A stretch of 31,910 bases of DNA, taken from Lachnospiraceae bacterium (GTDB lineage Bacteria; Bacillota; Clostridia; Lachnospirales; Lachnospiraceae). The stretch spans positions 1 through 31,910 of the forward strand of contig CAAGFP010000098.1 of assembly GCA_900769175.1 (NCBI GenBank), read 5' to 3'. The translations under genes were made by a program, and so were the position numbers. Below the pieces are notes generated by a model. That model searched no databases. It saw nothing but the letters and a program-made list of their open reading frames with translations, and was not told where the DNA came from. How positions within the stretch are numbered: position 1 is the first letter of the stretch; each line of letters begins with the position of its first letter. Shown one piece after another: positions 29,774 through 31,910 of this stretch.

Positions 29774-31066
29774 ATGATACTTGGGTTTTCGATTCCCAGT
29801 ATCATAGTTATGTTATTGCAGACGATAATAACCATAACAGACGGATATTTTACAGGAAACTATGTAGGTGAAAATGCACTGGCGGCAATTAATCTTGGCC
29901 TGCCGGTTCTCTATTTTTATCTGGGAGCAGGGCTTTGTGTAGGCGTAGGCGGGTCTGTAATCAGTGGCAGACTTCTTGGGGCGAAAGCAAAACAAAAGGC
30001 TTCGGAGGTGTTTTCACAGACGCTTGTAACAGCAGTGTGTGTCTGTATCATAATCTCATTTTGGGCATTCATTCTTTTCACACCGATACTTAAGGTTTTG
30101 GGAGCAGATGCCGGATTGTCCGGTTATTTTACAGAGTATTACCGAATCATGTTGTTTACTTATCCGCTTATGGTAGCAGGAACAATACTTGGAATGTTTA
30201 TTCGCGCTGACGGGAAACCACAGGTATGTATGATTGTAAGTATTGCCGGGTGTATACTGAATATTATTCTGGATTACATTTTAGTCAAATTATTGAGTCT
30301 GGGCGTACAAGGAAGTGCAATCGGTTCTCTTGTGGTACAGATTGTTATAGTTTTGATTTCGATTGGCTATTTTCTAAGTAAAAAAGCAGGGATAAGATTT
30401 TGTCGGTTCAAATTTGATAAAATGATAAACTGGGAAATGATACTAAACGGTTCTTCCGAATTTATTGGAGAAATGGCGAGTGCCACATCCATGTTTGCAT
30501 TTAACCATGTTCTGATGAAATATGTTGGGGCTGAAGGTGTTGCTGCGTTTACAATTCTTGGCTTCGTAGTGTATGGTTATAGTATGATTTGTATTGGCTT
30601 CGGACAGGGAATTGTGCCGTTAATTAGTATCTGTTGGGGAGCGAAAGAAAACGAAGTAGCTTTTGATATACGAAAGATTACCAATAGGATTTTGTTTGTA
30701 ATGGGTTTGCTGATTGCAGGTATCTTTTTTCTGGCAGGCAGAAATTATGCAGGCATGTTTGGATGTAGCAACAATGTGGCAGATATGGTGGCATCAGGAT
30801 TTCGAATTTATGCAGTCACATTTCTTTTTATGGGATATGATGTGATTAATTCTATGTATTTTACAAGCTGTGGCGACGCAAAATCATCTGCGCTTATATC
30901 AGCACTGAGAGGAATCGTACTTCTATTAGGATTTACAATGATTCTTCCGGCGATATTTGGAATGACCGGAGTGTGGATGGCTGCACCATGTACAGAAACG
31001 TTAACGGCTATTGTTTCTGTATATTTGCTTAGAAGACAAAATAACAGATTAAAAGAGGTTTGTTAG
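29774..31066 (+). CDS. MATE family efflux transporter, N-terminus possibly damaged
   Basis: This is a multidrug and toxin extrusion antiporter, 430 residues with twelve hydrophobic segments in two similar halves. Family sequences include FSIPSIIVMLLQTIITITDGYFTG at the start, ALAAINLGLPV, GVGGSVISGRLLGAKAKQKASE, IRADGKPQVCM, and in the second half GFGQGIVPLISICWGAKE and NSMYFTSCGDAKSSA. ATG 29774 has no ribosome site. The same frame is open for ten more codons upstream (to a stop near 29743), reading ESDIKLK just before the Met, as the N-termini of related proteins do, but there is no start codon in that extension. The gene may have lost its original start. It directly adjoins an AraC fragment that may have been its regulator. 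Confidence 0.85.
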   Translation: MILGFSIPSIIVMLLQTIITITDGYFTGNYVGENALAAINLGLPVLYFYLGAGLCVGVGGSVISGRLLGAKAKQKASEVFSQTLVTAVCVCIIISFWAFILFTPILKVLGADAGLSGYFTEYYRIMLFTYPLMVAGTILGMFIRADGKPQVCMIVSIAGCILNIILDYILVKLLSLGVQGSAIGSLVVQIVIVLISIGYFLSKKAGIRFCRFKFDKMINWEMILNGSSEFIGEMASATSMFAFNHVLMKYVGAEGVAAFTILGFVVYGYSMICIGFGQGIVPLISICWGAKENEVAFDIRKITNRILFVMGLLIAGIFFLAGRNYAGMFGCSNNVADMVASGFRIYAVTFLFMGYDVINSMYFTSCGDAKSSALISALRGIVLLLGFTMILPAIFGMTGVWMAAPCTETLTAIVSVYLLRRQNNRLKEVC

Positions 31067-31249
31067 ATGAAAGAAAGAGAAAGCACGACAATACGGAGTG
31101 CTGTTATCAATAAGGCTATAAACTATATTTTTAACCATATAGAAGAGGATATCACTGTGGAGGACGTGGCACGACACTGTGCATACAGTATTGTTTGTTG
31201 TTATACTGCCACTTCTGTATCGGGAGTATCGGCATACGCAAATACACTA
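31067..31249 (+). pseudogene. Broken AraC-family regulator gene
   Basis: The first 40 residues match the N-terminal helix-turn-helix of AraC regulators (INKAINYIFNHIEEDITVEDVARHCAYS). After that the frame departs from the family. A stretch in another frame (about 31216-31230) reads YCHF, and then the original frame gives VSGVSAYAN, close to the second helix region usual in this family. Two small insertions or deletions would explain this. At 31250 a REP-like palindrome replaces the rest, and the frame stops at 31294. An intact protein would be 100 to 300 residues. The start abuts the MATE stop, with AGAGG upstream, so the pair was probably an operon. Confidence 0.65.
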
Positions 31250-31309
31250 GGGACGCTTCTTTTGTCATGGGGAGTGTCCCTCTGTCACATGTGACAAAAG
31301 AAGCGTCCC
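31250..31309. repeat. REP-like palindromic element
   Basis: Perfect 18-base inverted arms GGGACGCTTCTTTTGTCA (31250-31267) and their complement (31292-31309) enclose a second structure with AGGGAC...GTCCCT (31249-31281) and the perfect 12-bp palindrome GTCACATGTGAC (31284-31295). Sequences of this type, GGGGACG..TCTTTTGTCA, are known as repeats linked to REP-associated tyrosine transposases in Firmicutes; that link is from memory. No transposase is present in this window. Confidence 0.8.
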
Positions 31310-31322
31310 CGTGAACAATAGG

Positions 31323-31352
31323 TTGAATTTATCCTAGAAAAAATGATATACT
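31323..31352 (+). promoter_or_regulatory. Predicted promoter of phd-doc
   Basis: TTGAAT (31323-31328) is 18 bases from TATACT (31347-31352). GATATA occurs twice (31345-31350 and 31356-31361) around the -10 box, which could be antitoxin operator half-sites. Confidence 0.5.
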
Positions 31353-31381
31353 AACGATATAAGATTTAGGGAGGTGTTCGC

Positions 31382-31624
31382 ATGACAGTAGATACAAACA
31401 CAATGGTTTCAATTACAGAAGCAAATCAGAACTTTTCAAAAGTTGCAAGATTAGTAGATGAGCTTGGCTCAGTTGTTATACTTAAGAATAATGCACCAAG
31501 ATATTTAGTAATCGATTTTAGCAAAGTGGAGGAAAGTGCTGTAGCTAAGGATGAAGATGTATTTGAGATTTCAAAACGATTACTTGCACAGAATAAAGAA
31601 GCTTACGAGGTGCTTGCTAAATGA
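31382..31624 (+). CDS. phd: Antitoxin of the Phd/YefM family
   Basis: This is an 80-residue antitoxin that would neutralise the toxin encoded next to it and repress the operon. GGGAGGTG lies 7 bases before the ATG. The N-terminal DNA-binding part has the Phd pattern (MVSITEANQNFSKVARLVDELGSVVILKNN, then PRYLVIDF), and the C-terminal part is a charged helix (EDVFEISKRLLAQNKEAYEVLAK) that would bind the toxin. Length is normal. Its stop overlaps the toxin start as ATGA, the usual arrangement for coupled translation. Confidence 0.88.
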   Translation: MTVDTNTMVSITEANQNFSKVARLVDELGSVVILKNNAPRYLVIDFSKVEESAVAKDEDVFEISKRLLAQNKEAYEVLAK

Positions 31625-31910
31625 AAAGACTGAGTAAAGAGCAGATTTTGATGCTCCATTCACAGCTCATTGAACAGACCGGTGGAACCGCGGGTGTAAG
31701 AGATTTCAATTTATTGGAGTCGGCTATTGAGACGCCATTTCAAGCATTTGACGGAGTGGAATTATATCCAACAATCCAAGCAAAAGGGGCACGTCTTGGC
31801 TATGGTTTGATAAAAAATCATTGTATGTTGGATGGGAACAAACGTCTGGGAACGCATGCGATGCTTGTATTCTTTGCTTTAAATGGAATTGAATTACGGT
31901 ATACACAAAA
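31621..31910 (+). CDS. doc: Death-on-curing (Doc/Fic family) toxin, incomplete at window edge
   Basis: The first 96 residues of a Fic-fold toxin are present and the gene continues past the window. In phage P1 Doc the fold phosphorylates elongation factor Tu. The sequence begins MKRLSKEQILMLHSQLIEQT, with GGTAGVRDFNLLESAIETPFQAF typical of Doc proteins, and carries the active-site motif HCMLDGNKRLGTH (about residues 69-81). The usual pattern is H-x-F-x-D-x-N-K-R; here Met stands in the Phe position while the His, Asp, Asn, Lys and Arg are intact. It overlaps the antitoxin gene by 4 bases. Confidence 0.88.
   Translation, partial: MKRLSKEQILMLHSQLIEQTGGTAGVRDFNLLESAIETPFQAFDGVELYPTIQAKGARLGYGLIKNHCMLDGNKRLGTHAMLVFFALNGIELRYTQ

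Noticed and set aside
31250..31309. CRISPR repeat or insertion-sequence end
   Set aside because: Only one palindrome unit, no spacers, no transposase frame and no target duplication visible; a REP-like element explains it better.

Overview
The window looks like chromosomal DNA from an anaerobic, low-to-moderate GC Clostridia, most likely a member of the Lachnospiraceae. This is inferred from the gene set (tRNA-Trp T-box leader with a TrpXYZ-type transporter, Liv-type ABC operon, small SCP2-domain protein, NAD(P)-glutamate dehydrogenase), strong AGGAGG ribosome binding sites and frequent intrinsic terminators. No rRNA, tRNA, CRISPR array or complete transposon was seen.

Layout. 1-3400: a possible 41-codon ORF, a conserved protein of unknown role, and a receiver/degenerate-GGDEF/EAL response regulator, separated by a family of palindromic intergenic repeats. 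3399-8412 (minus strand): a complete livJ-livH-livM-livG-livF branched-chain amino acid type ABC importer, with a terminator after the binding-protein gene. 8772-11109 (minus): a DEDDh exonuclease, a YcxB-like membrane protein and a cytidylate-kinase-like protein, facing a divergent plus-strand operon (11316-12750) in which two related small membrane proteins flank a GtrA-family protein. 12889-15663 (minus): D-Ala-D-Ala carboxypeptidase and mnmA. 15888-17111: a membrane-bound HD-GYP protein, so at least two proteins linked to c-di-GMP turnover are present.

17137-20923: a strong promoter, a T-box riboswitch with a UGG (Trp) specifier, and a three-gene ABC importer that is very probably the tryptophan transporter, followed by a small SCP2-domain protein. 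21111-26332: a tight four-gene cluster of alpha/beta hydrolase, two halves of a heterodimeric ABC exporter and an S51-type peptidase. 26406-28354: gdhA with a long leader that holds two terminator-like hairpins and a 15-bp tandem repeat array.

28370-31910 is more AT-rich and looks like an accessory region: a structured untranslated stretch, a possible stand-alone 39-codon gene, an unrecognised protein, a MATE transporter with a weak start, an AraC-type regulator that is broken and capped by a REP-like palindrome, and a phd-doc toxin-antitoxin pair that runs off the window edge.

The most interesting non-coding signals are the gdhA leader, the hairpin between Shine-Dalgarno and start codon at 12320-12370, the Trp T-box and the intergenic palindrome family. 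No wholly new defence or biosynthetic system could be supported from sequence alone.
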